Below, piece after piece: positions 54,934-63,513 of a stretch of DNA of 64,000 bases (its first letter is position 1; every line of letters starts with the position of its first letter). The stretch covers positions 1 through 64,000 of the forward strand of contig JAJTFH010000001.1 of NCBI GenBank assembly GCA_021298395.1, in the 5' to 3' direction. The DNA comes from Gemmatimonadota bacterium (GTDB lineage: Bacteria > Gemmatimonadota > Gemmatimonadetes > Gemmatimonadales > Gemmatimonadaceae). The position numbers were made by a program, and so were the translations under genes. The notes below the pieces were generated by a model. The model made no database searches. It was not told the DNA's origin and saw nothing but the letters and a program-made list of their open reading frames with translations.

Positions 54934-56090
54934 TGCTGAGTTGGCTCGCGCCGTTGTTGGTCTTGGGGCTCGTGATCTTCGTGCACGAGCTCGGGCACTT
55001 CCTCGCCGCCAAGTGGGCGGGGGTCTACGCCCCGCGTTTCTCCCTCGGGTGGGGGGCGCCGCTCTGGAGTCGGCGTCGTGGGGAGACGGAGTATGCGCTC
55101 TCCTGGCTCCCGATCGGGGGCTATGTGCGGATGGCGTCCAAGGAGGATGAGACGGCCCAGGTCCTTGAAGGAGGGGGCGAGGCGCCTGAGGCCGAGAGGT
55201 CGCGGCATTGGGACGAGCACTCGATGATCCCGCATGGGCCGCATCCGATCCCGGCGGACCGCTGGTTCGAGTCGAAGACGCTCGTGCAGCGCCTCGTGAT
55301 CCTCCTAGCGGGGGTGACGATGAACATCCTCCTCGCGCTGGTGGTCTCGACCGGGGTCTTCGCCTGGTACGGCACGGGGTATGTCCCACCGGTGGTCGAC
55401 TCGATCGTCGCGGGGCGTCCGGCGGAGGTCGCGGGGATCCAGTCCGGGGATCGCGTGGTGGCGATCGACGGCACCGCGGTCACGCGCTGGGAGGAGGTGC
55501 TCACGAAGATCTCCGCCGCGCCTGGGAAGTCGGTGGCGCTCGAGCTGCTGCGCGGGACCGACACCGTGCGCGTCACCGTCGTCCCCGAGGCGCAGGAGAC
55601 GACCACGGCCGAGGGGGCGCCGGTGATGGTCGGCCGGATCGGGGTCGGGGTCAAGCAGGACGTGATCCGTGAATCGGTCGGGGTCGGCGAGGCGGCGCGC
55701 GAAGGGTGGCGAGCGACCTGGGCGATGGCGGGGAACGTCATCGGGGTGCTCGGCAACCTCCTGACTGGGGAGGTCTCGGTCTCGCAGCTCGGGGGGCCGG
55801 TGGAGATCGCCCGCTCGAGCGTGGCGGCGGCGCAGGATGGGATGGAGAACCTCTGGACGCTGATCGCCTTCCTGAGCATCAACCTGGCGGTCCTGAACCT
55901 CCTCCCGATCCCGCTCCTGGACGGAGGGCAGGTGGTACTGCAGGTCGCGGAGGCGGCGTGGCGCCGCCCCTTCCCGCGGATGGTGAGGGAGTGGTACGCG
56001 CGCATCGGGTTCGTCCTGATCATGGCGCTCTTCCTGACGGTCACCTTCAACGACCTGAAGCGCCTGGTCCTAGGGTGGTTCGGGGGGTGA
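54933..56090 (+). CDS. rseP: RIP-type zinc metalloprotease RseP (site-2 protease family)
   Basis: Intramembrane protease that cleaves membrane-anchored anti-sigma factors or signal peptide remnants. The 385-residue protein has HExxH in the first membrane segment (FVHELGHFLAAKW, residues 18-22), FSLGWG, a cytoplasm/periplasm loop, one PDZ domain around residues 145-225 (VDSIVAGRPAEVAGIQSGDRVVAIDG), and the C-terminal NLLPIPLLDGGQV motif with the third zinc ligand. Only one PDZ domain is present, as in many non-enterobacterial homologues. The order cdsA-dxr-rseP is classical. Confidence 0.95.
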   Translation: MLSWLAPLLVLGLVIFVHELGHFLAAKWAGVYAPRFSLGWGAPLWSRRRGETEYALSWLPIGGYVRMASKEDETAQVLEGGGEAPEAERSRHWDEHSMIPHGPHPIPADRWFESKTLVQRLVILLAGVTMNILLALVVSTGVFAWYGTGYVPPVVDSIVAGRPAEVAGIQSGDRVVAIDGTAVTRWEEVLTKISAAPGKSVALELLRGTDTVRVTVVPEAQETTTAEGAPVMVGRIGVGVKQDVIRESVGVGEAAREGWRATWAMAGNVIGVLGNLLTGEVSVSQLGGPVEIARSSVAAAQDGMENLWTLIAFLSINLAVLNLLPIPLLDGGQVVLQVAEAAWRRPFPRMVREWYARIGFVLIMALFLTVTFNDLKRLVLGWFGG

Positions 56091-56147
56091 CGCGGGAAGG
56101 GCCCTGTCCGGGGCTGGCCAGCGGGTCCCGCCGGCGGTCTACCCCCC

Positions 56148-56177
56148 TTTACAGGGCGGGTTCTGAAGACGTAACTT
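56148..56177 (+). promoter_or_regulatory. Promoter for rpsO-pnp
   Basis: TTTACA at 56148-56153, an 18-base spacer, TAACTT at 56172-56177, giving a leader of about 55 bases before rpsO. Confidence 0.6.
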
Positions 56178-56237
56178 TGTGTGCTACCAACGATTAGGCA
56201 TTCACAGCACTGCGCAGCGCAGGCAAGGACAGATCGG

Positions 56238-56498
56238 ATGGCGTTCGACAAGACGGCGGCGATGAGCTCGCACCAGAAGCACGGGACCGACACCGGATCC
56301 TCGCAGGTCCAGGTCGCGGTCCTCACGGACCGGATCAACTACCTGACCGAGCACTTCCGCCAGCATAAGAAGGATCACCACGGCCGCCGTGGGCTCCTCA
56401 AGATGGTCGGCAAGCGGCGTCGTCACCTTGACTATCTCAAGCGCACCGACGTCGACGCCTACCGCAAGATCATCGCCGATCTCGGCCTCCGCTATTAA
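56238..56498 (+). CDS. rpsO: 30S ribosomal protein uS15
   Basis: Small-subunit protein that binds the central domain of 16S rRNA. The 86-residue protein shows [45 protein letters not shown] and the C-terminal IIADLGLRY; the HHGRRGLL helix turn is diagnostic. The ATG at 56238 gives the usual length. The rpsO-pnp order is conserved in most bacteria. Confidence 0.97.
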   Translation: MAFDKTAAMSSHQKHGTDTGSSQVQVAVLTDRINYLTEHFRQHKKDHHGRRGLLKMVGKRRRHLDYLKRTDVDAYRKIIADLGLRY

Positions 56499-56573
56499 GC
56501 GCCCCACGTCACGAGCGCGCGACCGCACTGCTGCGGATCGCGCGCTTCGTGCAATCGTCAGGATCCAACCCAC

Positions 56574-58790
56574 ATGATGCAACGTATCGAGCGGACCTTC
56601 GCCGGCCGCCCCCTGATCATCGAGACCGGGCGGATGGCCAAGCAGGCCGCCGGCTCCGCGCTCATCACCTACGGTGAGACCGTGCTCCTCGCGGCGGTCA
56701 CCGTCAGCGAGAAGAAGAGCCCCCTCCCGTTCTTCCCCCTTACGGTGGAGTACAAGGAGAAGATGTACGCCTCGGGGAAGATCCCGGGCGGTTTCATCAA
56801 GCGCGAGGGACGTCCCCGCGACGAGGAGATCCTCTCCTGCCGCATCATCGACCGCTCGATCCGGCCCCTCTTCCCCGAGGGGTTCCAGAACGAGGTGCAG
56901 GTCGTCATCTATGTGCTCTCCGCGGACCAGGAGAACGACCATGACGTGCTCGGTCTCATCGCGACCTCGTTCGCGCTGAGCGCGAGCAAGATCCCGTGGG
57001 CGGGCCCGATCGCTGGCGTGCGTGTCGGCCGCGTCGAGGGAAAGTGGGTGCTCAACCCCACCTTCCAGGCGCTCGAGTTCTCCGACATGGATATGATCGT
57101 CGCCGGCTCGGCCGACTCGATCATGATGGTCGAGGGCGGTGCGCTCGAGGTCTCTGAGGCGGAGATCGTCGAGGCGCTCAAGGTCGCGCAGAAGGGGATC
57201 GGTGAGCTCGTCACGATGCAGGAGGCGCTCCTCAAGAAGGTCGATCGCCCCGAGAAGATGGCGTGGAGCGGGACCGTGATCCCCGAGGACGTCACGAAGA
57301 CGGTGACGAAGGCCGCCGAGAAGCGCATCGAGGCCGCGATCAACCAGAAGGACAAGGCGACCCGCATCCAGGCGGTCGAGAAGGTGAAGGAGGAGGTCAA
57401 GGCGGAGATGGCGACCGTCCTCGACCCGGCGCACGTGGGCCTCGTCGGCCACATCGTCGGCGACATCGAGTACAACGCGCTCCGTGCGCAGGTGCTCGAC
57501 ACCGGGCTCCGCGTCGACGGCCGCAAGCCGGACGTCGTGCGCCCCATCTCGATCGATGCGTCGCTGCTCCCGCGGGCCCATGGCTCCGCGCTCTTCACTC
57601 GCGGGCAGACGCAGGCCCTCGTGGTCGCGACGCTCGGCACCGCGAACGACGTGCAGCGCATGGACAACATCGACGACGCGAAGGAGACCACCAAGTCGTT
57701 CATGTTGCACTACAACTTCCCGCCCTTCTCCACGGGTGAGGCCAAGCCGATGCGTGGCACCGGCCGCCGTGAGATCGGGCACGGGGCGCTCGCCGAGCGC
57801 GCGATCCAGGCGGTCCTCCCGGCGTTCGAGGAGTTCCCGTACACGATCCGCATCGTCTCCGAGATCCTCGAGTCGAACGGTTCCTCCTCGATGGCGTCGA
57901 TCTGTGGCGGCTCGCTCGCCTGCTTCGATGCCGGCATCCCGCTCAAGGCACCGGTCGCCGGCGTGGCGATGGGCCTCATCAAGGAAGGGAAGAAGTACGC
58001 GATCCTGACCGACATCCTCGGCACCGAGGACCACCTCGGCGACATGGACTTCAAGGTCGCCGGGACGGAGCAGGGGATCACGTCGATCCAGATGGATATC
58101 AAGATCCAAGGGCTCGACCTCAAGATCATGACCGAGGCGCTCGCACAGGCGCGTGAGGGCCGGCTGCACATCCTCGGCGAGATGAAGAAGGCGCTCCCCG
58201 CGGCGCGCCCGGACCTCTCGCCGTACGCCCCGCGCATCGTCACGATGATGATCAACCCCGAGAAGATCGGCGATCTCATCGGGCCGAAGGGGAAGACGAT
58301 CCGTGGCATCCAGGACGAGACCGGCGCCGAGCTCAGCGTCGACGATTCGGGGCTCGTCACGATCGCCGCGGTCGGTGGCGAGGCGATGGAGCGCGCGCGC
58401 CAGATGGTGCAGGCGATCACCGCGGAGCCGGTCGTGGGCGAGACCTACACGGGCACGGTGAAGTCGGTGACGGCGTTCGGCGCCTTCATCGAGATCATGC
58501 CGGGCACCGAGGCCCTCCTCCACGTCTCCGAGATGCGCCACACGCGCGTCGAGAAGCCCGAGGATGTGGTGAAGAAGGGGGAGCAGGTGACGGTGAAGCT
58601 CGTCGAGCGCGACGAGCGTGGCCGCCTGCGTCTCTCCATGAAGGCGCTCCTGCCGAAGCCGGAGGGCGGCGCCGAGGCGCCGGCCGTCGCCCCGAGCGAG
58701 TCGGGGAATGGTGAGGGGAGCGAAGGGGGCGAGCGCCGTCCGCGTGGGGATCGTCCCCGTGGTGGCCGCGGGGGCCGTTCCCGCGAGTGA
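56574..58790 (+). CDS. pnp: Polyribonucleotide nucleotidyltransferase (PNPase)
   Basis: Phosphorolytic 3'-5' exoribonuclease of mRNA decay. The 738-residue protein has two RNase PH domains (first with ETVLLAAVTVSE and GFIKREGRPRDEEILSCRIIDR; second with ALFTRGQTQALVVATLG and MRGTGRREIGHGALAERA), the catalytic ITDILGTEDHLGDMDFKVAGT, a KH domain (IGPKGKTIRGIQDETGA) and an S1 domain (GTVKSVTAFGAFIEIMPGTEALLHVSE). It ends with a non-conserved Gly/Arg/Glu tail (RPRGDRPRGGRGGRSRE). Two adjacent ATGs at 56574 and 56577 can start it. Confidence 0.97.
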   Translation: MMQRIERTFAGRPLIIETGRMAKQAAGSALITYGETVLLAAVTVSEKKSPLPFFPLTVEYKEKMYASGKIPGGFIKREGRPRDEEILSCRIIDRSIRPLFPEGFQNEVQVVIYVLSADQENDHDVLGLIATSFALSASKIPWAGPIAGVRVGRVEGKWVLNPTFQALEFSDMDMIVAGSADSIMMVEGGALEVSEAEIVEALKVAQKGIGELVTMQEALLKKVDRPEKMAWSGTVIPEDVTKTVTKAAEKRIEAAINQKDKATRIQAVEKVKEEVKAEMATVLDPAHVGLVGHIVGDIEYNALRAQVLDTGLRVDGRKPDVVRPISIDASLLPRAHGSALFTRGQTQALVVATLGTANDVQRMDNIDDAKETTKSFMLHYNFPPFSTGEAKPMRGTGRREIGHGALAERAIQAVLPAFEEFPYTIRIVSEILESNGSSSMASICGGSLACFDAGIPLKAPVAGVAMGLIKEGKKYAILTDILGTEDHLGDMDFKVAGTEQGITSIQMDIKIQGLDLKIMTEALAQAREGRLHILGEMKKALPAARPDLSPYAPRIVTMMINPEKIGDLIGPKGKTIRGIQDETGAELSVDDSGLVTIAAVGGEAMERARQMVQAITAEPVVGETYTGTVKSVTAFGAFIEIMPGTEALLHVSEMRHTRVEKPEDVVKKGEQVTVKLVERDERGRLRLSMKALLPKPEGGAEAPAVAPSESGNGEGSEGGERRPRGDRPRGGRGGRSRE

Positions 58791-60052
58791 CCCCGACGTC
58801 CGCGACCGACGCCGCTGAACGCGGCGTTCAGCGGACCGTCCTGCCGAATGGACTGACCGTACTCTCGGAGCAGATGCCGGGAGTGCGGTCGGTCGCTTTG
58901 GGGGCCTGGGTCCGCTCGGCTTCCATCCACGAACCGCGAGAGCTCATGGGGGTCTCGCACCTCCTCGAGCACCTCGTCTTCAAGGGGACGGAGACGCGCT
59001 CGGCGCGTGAGATCGCGCTGTCGTTGGAATCGCTCGGGGGGTCGCTCGATGCCTACACCGGGCGCGAGCACACCTCGTATCAGGCGCGGGTGCTCGACGA
59101 GCACCTCCCGCAGGCGGCGGATGTCCTCCTCGACCTGATCTTCCGGCCGGCGTTGCGGCAGAGCGATCTCGACCTCGAGCGGGGGGTGGTGCTCGAGGAG
59201 ATCGCGATGGTGCAGGATACGCCGGACGACATGGTGTTCGAGCTGCACAATGAGCTGGTGTGGGGGGAGCATCCCCTCGGCTATTCGATCCTCGGGACGG
59301 AGGAGTCGGTCGGCGCGCTCGAGCTCGCCGACTTGCGGTCGCTGCACGATCATGCGTATCGCGCCAGCAACGTGGTCGTGGCGGCGGCGGGGAGCTGTTC
59401 GCACGAGCAGCTCCTCGAGGTGCTCCTCGCGGCCGGATGGGGCGACCTCCCGGGCGGCACGGCGATGAAGGTCCCGGTGCCGCCGGCACGTCCGGTGGCG
59501 CCTGGTGAGCATGCGGTCGAGCGCGACACGCAGCAGCTCCACCTCGTCTTCGGGAACCCGATCGTGCCGCACGGTGACCCGCGGCGCTACCCGCTGATGC
59601 TCGTGAATACCCTCTTCGGCGGGGGGATGAGCTCGCGCCTCTTCCAACGGGTGCGCGAGGAGCTCGGGCTCGCCTACTCGGTCCACTCGTACCAGCACTT
59701 CCTGGCGGGGAGCGGGGTGCAGGGCATCTACCTGGGCTGCGCCCCGGAGCGGGCCGACGAGGCCGCCTCGGTCGTGCGCACCGAGCTCGACGCCCTGATG
59801 CAGGAGGGGATCCCGGCGGACGAGCTCGCGATGGGGAAGCAGCAGCTCAAGGGACAGATCACCCTCTCCATGGAGAGTGTCTCGGCGCGGATGTATCGGG
59901 CGGCCGCCGTCGCGCTCTATAACGAACCGTACCGCCCGTTGGACGAGGTCTTGGCGCGCGTCGATGCCGTGACCTCTGGAGAAGTGGCCGCCGTTTGCCG
60001 AGACTTCTACGGCGCAGCTCGGCAGACGATCCTGCGGTTAGGACCCACCTAA
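58787..60052 (+). CDS. M16-family zinc metallopeptidase (processing-protease-like)
   Basis: Predicted cytoplasmic peptidase related to mitochondrial processing peptidase. The 421-residue protein has the inverted zinc motif HLLEH at residues 58-62 (SHLLEHLVFKGT) with the downstream glutamate in the YTGREHTSYQARV to DLERGVVLEEIAM region, and in the second half the NTLFGGGMSSRLFQRVREELGLAYSVHS motif. No signal peptide is visible. The GTG overlaps the pnp stop; a pnp-M16 peptidase pair occurs in many bacteria. The substrate is unknown. Confidence 0.92.
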   Translation: MTPTSATDAAERGVQRTVLPNGLTVLSEQMPGVRSVALGAWVRSASIHEPRELMGVSHLLEHLVFKGTETRSAREIALSLESLGGSLDAYTGREHTSYQARVLDEHLPQAADVLLDLIFRPALRQSDLDLERGVVLEEIAMVQDTPDDMVFELHNELVWGEHPLGYSILGTEESVGALELADLRSLHDHAYRASNVVVAAAGSCSHEQLLEVLLAAGWGDLPGGTAMKVPVPPARPVAPGEHAVERDTQQLHLVFGNPIVPHGDPRRYPLMLVNTLFGGGMSSRLFQRVREELGLAYSVHSYQHFLAGSGVQGIYLGCAPERADEAASVVRTELDALMQEGIPADELAMGKQQLKGQITLSMESVSARMYRAAAVALYNEPYRPLDEVLARVDAVTSGEVAAVCRDFYGAARQTILRLGPT

Positions 60053-60068
60053 GCCATTCATCGGACCC

Positions 60069-61184
60069 ATGAAGATCGGTATCCCGAAGGAGATCAAGAC
60101 CAACGAGAATCGCGTCTCGATGGTCCCCGCTGGCGCGGAGGCCCTCGTCGCGGCGGGCCACACCGTCTACGTGGAGCAGGGGGCCGGGGACGGCTCCGGC
60201 TTCGGTGACGACCAGTATGTGGCGGTCGGCGCCAAGATCCTCCCCACCGCGGACGCGGTGTGGAAGGAGGCGGAGATGATCGTGAAGGTGAAGGAGCCGA
60301 TCGCGGTCGAGTGGCCGCGGATGCGGAAGGGGCAGACGATCTTCACCTACTTCCACTTCGCCGCCGACGAGAAGCTGACGCGGGCGCACCTCGATTCGGG
60401 GGCGACCTGCATCGCGTACGAGACGGTCGAGCTCCCGACGCGCGAGCTCCCGCTCCTGACGCCGATGTCCGAGGTCGCGGGACGCATGGCGGTGCAGGAG
60501 GGGGCCAAGTATCTCGAGAAGCTCTACGGCGGGCGTGGCGTGCTGCTGGGCGGCGTCCCGGGCGTGCCGCCGGCCAAGGTCGTGATCCTGGGCGGTGGCG
60601 TCGTCGGCGTGAACGCCGCGAAGATGGCGGCGGGGTTCGGGGCGAAGGTCACGATCATGGATACCTCGCTCCCGCGGCTCCGCTATCTGAGCGACGTGAT
60701 GCCGGCGAACGTGCAGATGATCTTCTCCAACCGGCAGAATGTCCTCGAGCAGATCAGCACGGCGGACCTGGTGGTCGGCGGCGTGCTCCTGCCGGGCGCC
60801 AAGGCGCCGAAGCTCATCCGTCGCGAGGACCTCAAGCTGATGCGGCCGGGGGCGGTGATCGTCGACGTGGCGATCGACCAGGGTGGGTGTGTCGAGACGA
60901 TCAAGGCGACCACGCACGAGAACCCGGTCTACACGGTCGACGGGATCATCCACTACGGGGTGGCGAACATGCCCGGTGGGGTCCCGCGCACCTCGACGCT
61001 CGCGCTCACGAATGCGACGCTCCCCTATGCGCTCAAGCTCGCGAACAAGGGGTGGAAGCAGGCCCTCCGTGAGGACGGCGCGCTCCTCAAGGGGCTCAAC
61101 GTGGTCGACGGCAAGGTGACCTATCAGGGCGTCGCCGAGGCCTTCGGGATGGACTACCACGCGCCGGAGCAGTTCGTCAAATAA
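60069..61184 (+). CDS. ald: Alanine dehydrogenase
   Basis: NAD-dependent interconversion of L-alanine and pyruvate plus ammonia. The 371-residue protein has the N-terminal MKIGIPKEIKTNENRVSMVP with the pyruvate-binding arginine, the VKVKEP lysine region, FTYFHFAADEKLT with the catalytic histidine, the NAD loop VVILGGGVVGVNAAKMAAGFGA, VIVDVAIDQGGCVETI with the catalytic aspartate, and VANMPGGVPRTST. Its length matches the family. It lies 16 bases after the M16 peptidase gene and two before the next gene. Rex, an NADH sensor, is encoded elsewhere in the window, but no Rex site is seen here. Confidence 0.96.
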   Translation: MKIGIPKEIKTNENRVSMVPAGAEALVAAGHTVYVEQGAGDGSGFGDDQYVAVGAKILPTADAVWKEAEMIVKVKEPIAVEWPRMRKGQTIFTYFHFAADEKLTRAHLDSGATCIAYETVELPTRELPLLTPMSEVAGRMAVQEGAKYLEKLYGGRGVLLGGVPGVPPAKVVILGGGVVGVNAAKMAAGFGAKVTIMDTSLPRLRYLSDVMPANVQMIFSNRQNVLEQISTADLVVGGVLLPGAKAPKLIRREDLKLMRPGAVIVDVAIDQGGCVETIKATTHENPVYTVDGIIHYGVANMPGGVPRTSTLALTNATLPYALKLANKGWKQALREDGALLKGLNVVDGKVTYQGVAEAFGMDYHAPEQFVK

Positions 61185-61186
61185 TC

Positions 61187-62362
61187 GTGCGCGTCGTCGC
61201 CTGGCGGGTCCTCCTGGCGGTCGGGGTGCTGAGCACCTCGGCCGCCGGTGCGCTTTCCGCCCAGGCCGGCGCGCGCGGTGGGGTGGTGCGCGATGAGCTT
61301 GGGCGCGCGCTCGCTGGGGTGCGGATCGATCCCGTCGAGGTGTCGCTCGAGGCCGGTGTCGTCCTGCCGAGTGGCGCCCCGCTCACCGCGACCGACCTCG
61401 CGGGACGGTTCCGGCTGACCGAGGCGGCGCTCGGGCGCGCGGAGGCGGTGGTCTTCCGGCGGTTGGGGTTCCGGCCGGATACCGCTCGACTGGCCGACCT
61501 CCCCCTCGGTGCGGTAGCGGAGCGCACGCTGCAGCGCCTCGCCCTGCCGTTGCCCGCGATGACCGTGACGGGGCGCCGGGAGGTGCGCGGCCCCCTCGCG
61601 GGGTTCTACCAGCGCCGCGCGCAGGGGATGGGGCGGTTCTTCACCGCCGAGGAGATCGAGCGGCGCGGACTCCGGCGCCCCTCCGACCTGATCCGTGGGG
61701 TGCCGGGGGTGCAGGTCGTCCCCCTCCGAGCTGGACGGGTCGCGTACCGGATCCGTGGGTCGAACATGGCCCCCCTGATCTGGCTCGACGGGAACCCGAT
61801 GACCGCGGCCGAGCTCGACCTCGATGCCTTCGACCTGCGCAGCTTCGCTGGGATCGAGATCTATGCGGGGGCGGCGACGGTGCCGCCGCAGTTCACCGGG
61901 GGGCGGATGATGTCGTCGAGCGGGGGCGCGATCGTGCTCTGGTCGCGCGAGGGGGAGGCGCAGCCCGCGCGTCGGGCGCGACGAGGGGAGCCGACCCCTG
62001 CCGAGGTCCTCGCCCGGCTGGTGGCCGAGGCGACGGTCTGGACCGCGGATGCGGTGGATGAGCCGGCGCGCGCGATTGTGGCGACGGAGGTGGCGCCCCT
62101 CTACCCGGACTCGCTCTTCGACGCGGGGATGCCCGGGGACGTGGAGGTCGAGTTCGTGGTCGACGCCACGGGGGAGATCCGGCTGGACACCTTCGGCGTG
62201 GTGTCGGCGACCCACCCCCTGTTGGTTGAGGCAGTCCGGCGGAGTCTGGCCGAACGGCGATTCGTCCCGGCGCGGAAGGCGGGGGTCGCGGTGGCGCAGC
62301 TGGTGCAGTACCCGGTCCGGTTCGAACCGCCATCCGGGGCGGACCGCGTCCCACCGACGTAA
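61187..62362 (+). CDS. Secreted regulatory-domain/TonB-plug/TonB C-terminal fusion protein
   Basis: A 391-residue protein with a Sec signal peptide (hydrophobic segment to about residue 24, ending ALSAQA). It then has a carboxypeptidase-regulatory-like beta domain (GGVVRDELGRALAGVRI ... ATDLAGRFRL), then a TonB-receptor plug domain (FFTAEEIERRGLRRPSDLIRGVPGVQVV, YRIRGSNMAPLIWLDGNPM, IEIYAGAATVPPQF). Instead of a 22-strand barrel, the C-terminus carries a TonB-like domain (VEVEFVVDATGEIRLDTFGVV ... AVRRSLAERRFVPARKAGVAVAQLVQYPVRF). Each part is recognisable; the combined function is unknown. The GTG start is two bases after ald. Confidence 0.8.
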   Translation: MRVVAWRVLLAVGVLSTSAAGALSAQAGARGGVVRDELGRALAGVRIDPVEVSLEAGVVLPSGAPLTATDLAGRFRLTEAALGRAEAVVFRRLGFRPDTARLADLPLGAVAERTLQRLALPLPAMTVTGRREVRGPLAGFYQRRAQGMGRFFTAEEIERRGLRRPSDLIRGVPGVQVVPLRAGRVAYRIRGSNMAPLIWLDGNPMTAAELDLDAFDLRSFAGIEIYAGAATVPPQFTGGRMMSSSGGAIVLWSREGEAQPARRARRGEPTPAEVLARLVAEATVWTADAVDEPARAIVATEVAPLYPDSLFDAGMPGDVEVEFVVDATGEIRLDTFGVVSATHPLLVEAVRRSLAERRFVPARKAGVAVAQLVQYPVRFEPPSGADRVPPT

Positions 62363-62366
62363 GCAG

Positions 62367-62396
62367 TTGTCGCCTCCGGGTTTTCGAGGGTAACTT
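62367..62396 (+). promoter_or_regulatory. Promoter for mreB
   Basis: TTGTCG at 62367-62372, an 18-base spacer, TAACTT at 62391-62396, with a leader of about 57 bases to the mreB ATG. Confidence 0.55.
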
Positions 62397-62459
62397 TCGC
62401 ATTCCTCGCTTCGTCTCGGACGCCCCCTTCCGGCCTCGTGCCGGCGTCAGATCCCCATC

Positions 62460-63497
62460 ATGCGTTGGCCCTCCTTCAATCCCGCTGGTCTCCTCACGGC
62501 GAATTCGATCGCCGTGGACCTCGGCACCGCGAACACCCTCGTCTACGTGAAAGGCGAGGGGATCGTGCTCAACGAGCCGTCGGTCGTCGCGATCGATCGC
62601 GAGACGAAGAAGATCAAAGGCGTGGGGCTCGAGGCGAAGCGGATGTTGGGCCGCACACCGGAAGGGGTGCTCGCCGTTCGGCCGATGAAGGATGGGGTGA
62701 TCGCCGACTTCGAGATCACCGAGAAGATGCTGCGCTTCTTCCTCGAGTTGATCATCAAGAACCATCCGTTCCGCGTGAAGCCACGCGTGATCGTCTGCGT
62801 CCCCTCGGGAATCACCGAGGTCGAACGTCGCGCCGTGCGCGACTCCGCACTCGGCGCGGGCGCGAAGGAGGTCTTCATGGTCGCCGAGCCGATGGCGGCG
62901 GCGATCGGTGTGGGGCTCCCGGTCGAGACGCCGACGGGGAACATGGTGATCGACATCGGTGGCGGGACGACGGAGATCGCGGTCATCGCGCTCTCGGGGA
63001 TGGTCTCGGACACCTCGATCCGCGTGGGTGGCGACGAACTCGACACGAGCATCGTGCAGTTCATGCGCAAGCAGTACAACCTGCTGATCGGCGAGCCGAC
63101 GGCGGAGCAGATCAAGATCCAGATCGGCTCGGCGGCCCCGCTCGGCGAGGAGCGCGAGATGGAGGTGAAGGGTCGCGATCTCGTCTCGGGGATCCCGAAG
63201 ACGGTGCGTGTGCACTCGGTGGAGATCCGCGAGGCGGTGCAGGAACCGATCCAGCAGATCGTGAATGCGGTGCGACGCGCGCTCGAGATCACGCCGCCCG
63301 AGCTCGCCTCCGACATCGTCGATCGTGGGATCGTGATGACCGGCGGGGGCGCGTTGATCCGTGGCCTCGATGTGCTGCTCACGCAGGAGACGGGGCTGCC
63401 GATCCATGTGGACGAGGATCCGCTCACCTGCGTGGTGCGTGGGACCGGCCGCATCCTCGACGACGAGGAGAAGTACTGGTCGGTGCTCACCACCTGA
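62460..63497 (+). CDS. mreB: Rod shape-determining protein MreB
   Basis: Bacterial actin that organises lateral cell-wall synthesis. The 345-residue protein has the actin-fold phosphate loops [30 protein letters not shown] and [39 protein letters not shown], the membrane-proximal region and [24 protein letters not shown]. It is a canonical MreB and indicates a rod-shaped cell plan. mreC begins 16 bases after the stop. Confidence 0.97.
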   Translation: MRWPSFNPAGLLTANSIAVDLGTANTLVYVKGEGIVLNEPSVVAIDRETKKIKGVGLEAKRMLGRTPEGVLAVRPMKDGVIADFEITEKMLRFFLELIIKNHPFRVKPRVIVCVPSGITEVERRAVRDSALGAGAKEVFMVAEPMAAAIGVGLPVETPTGNMVIDIGGGTTEIAVIALSGMVSDTSIRVGGDELDTSIVQFMRKQYNLLIGEPTAEQIKIQIGSAAPLGEEREMEVKGRDLVSGIPKTVRVHSVEIREAVQEPIQQIVNAVRRALEITPPELASDIVDRGIVMTGGGALIRGLDVLLTQETGLPIHVDEDPLTCVVRGTGRILDDEEKYWSVLTT

Positions 63498-63513
63498 CCT
63501 GAGGCGCCCGAGA

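Noticed and set aside
56202-58541. A 779-codon open frame on the minus strand opposite rpsO-pnp, and similar long antisense frames (for example 20476-22506, 61893-63875, 12368-13354).
   Set aside because: Each lies opposite a clearly conserved gene and has low-complexity Arg/His/Leu/Asp-rich composition. Long antisense frames are expected in high-GC codon usage. No family resemblance or ribosome-binding site supports them.
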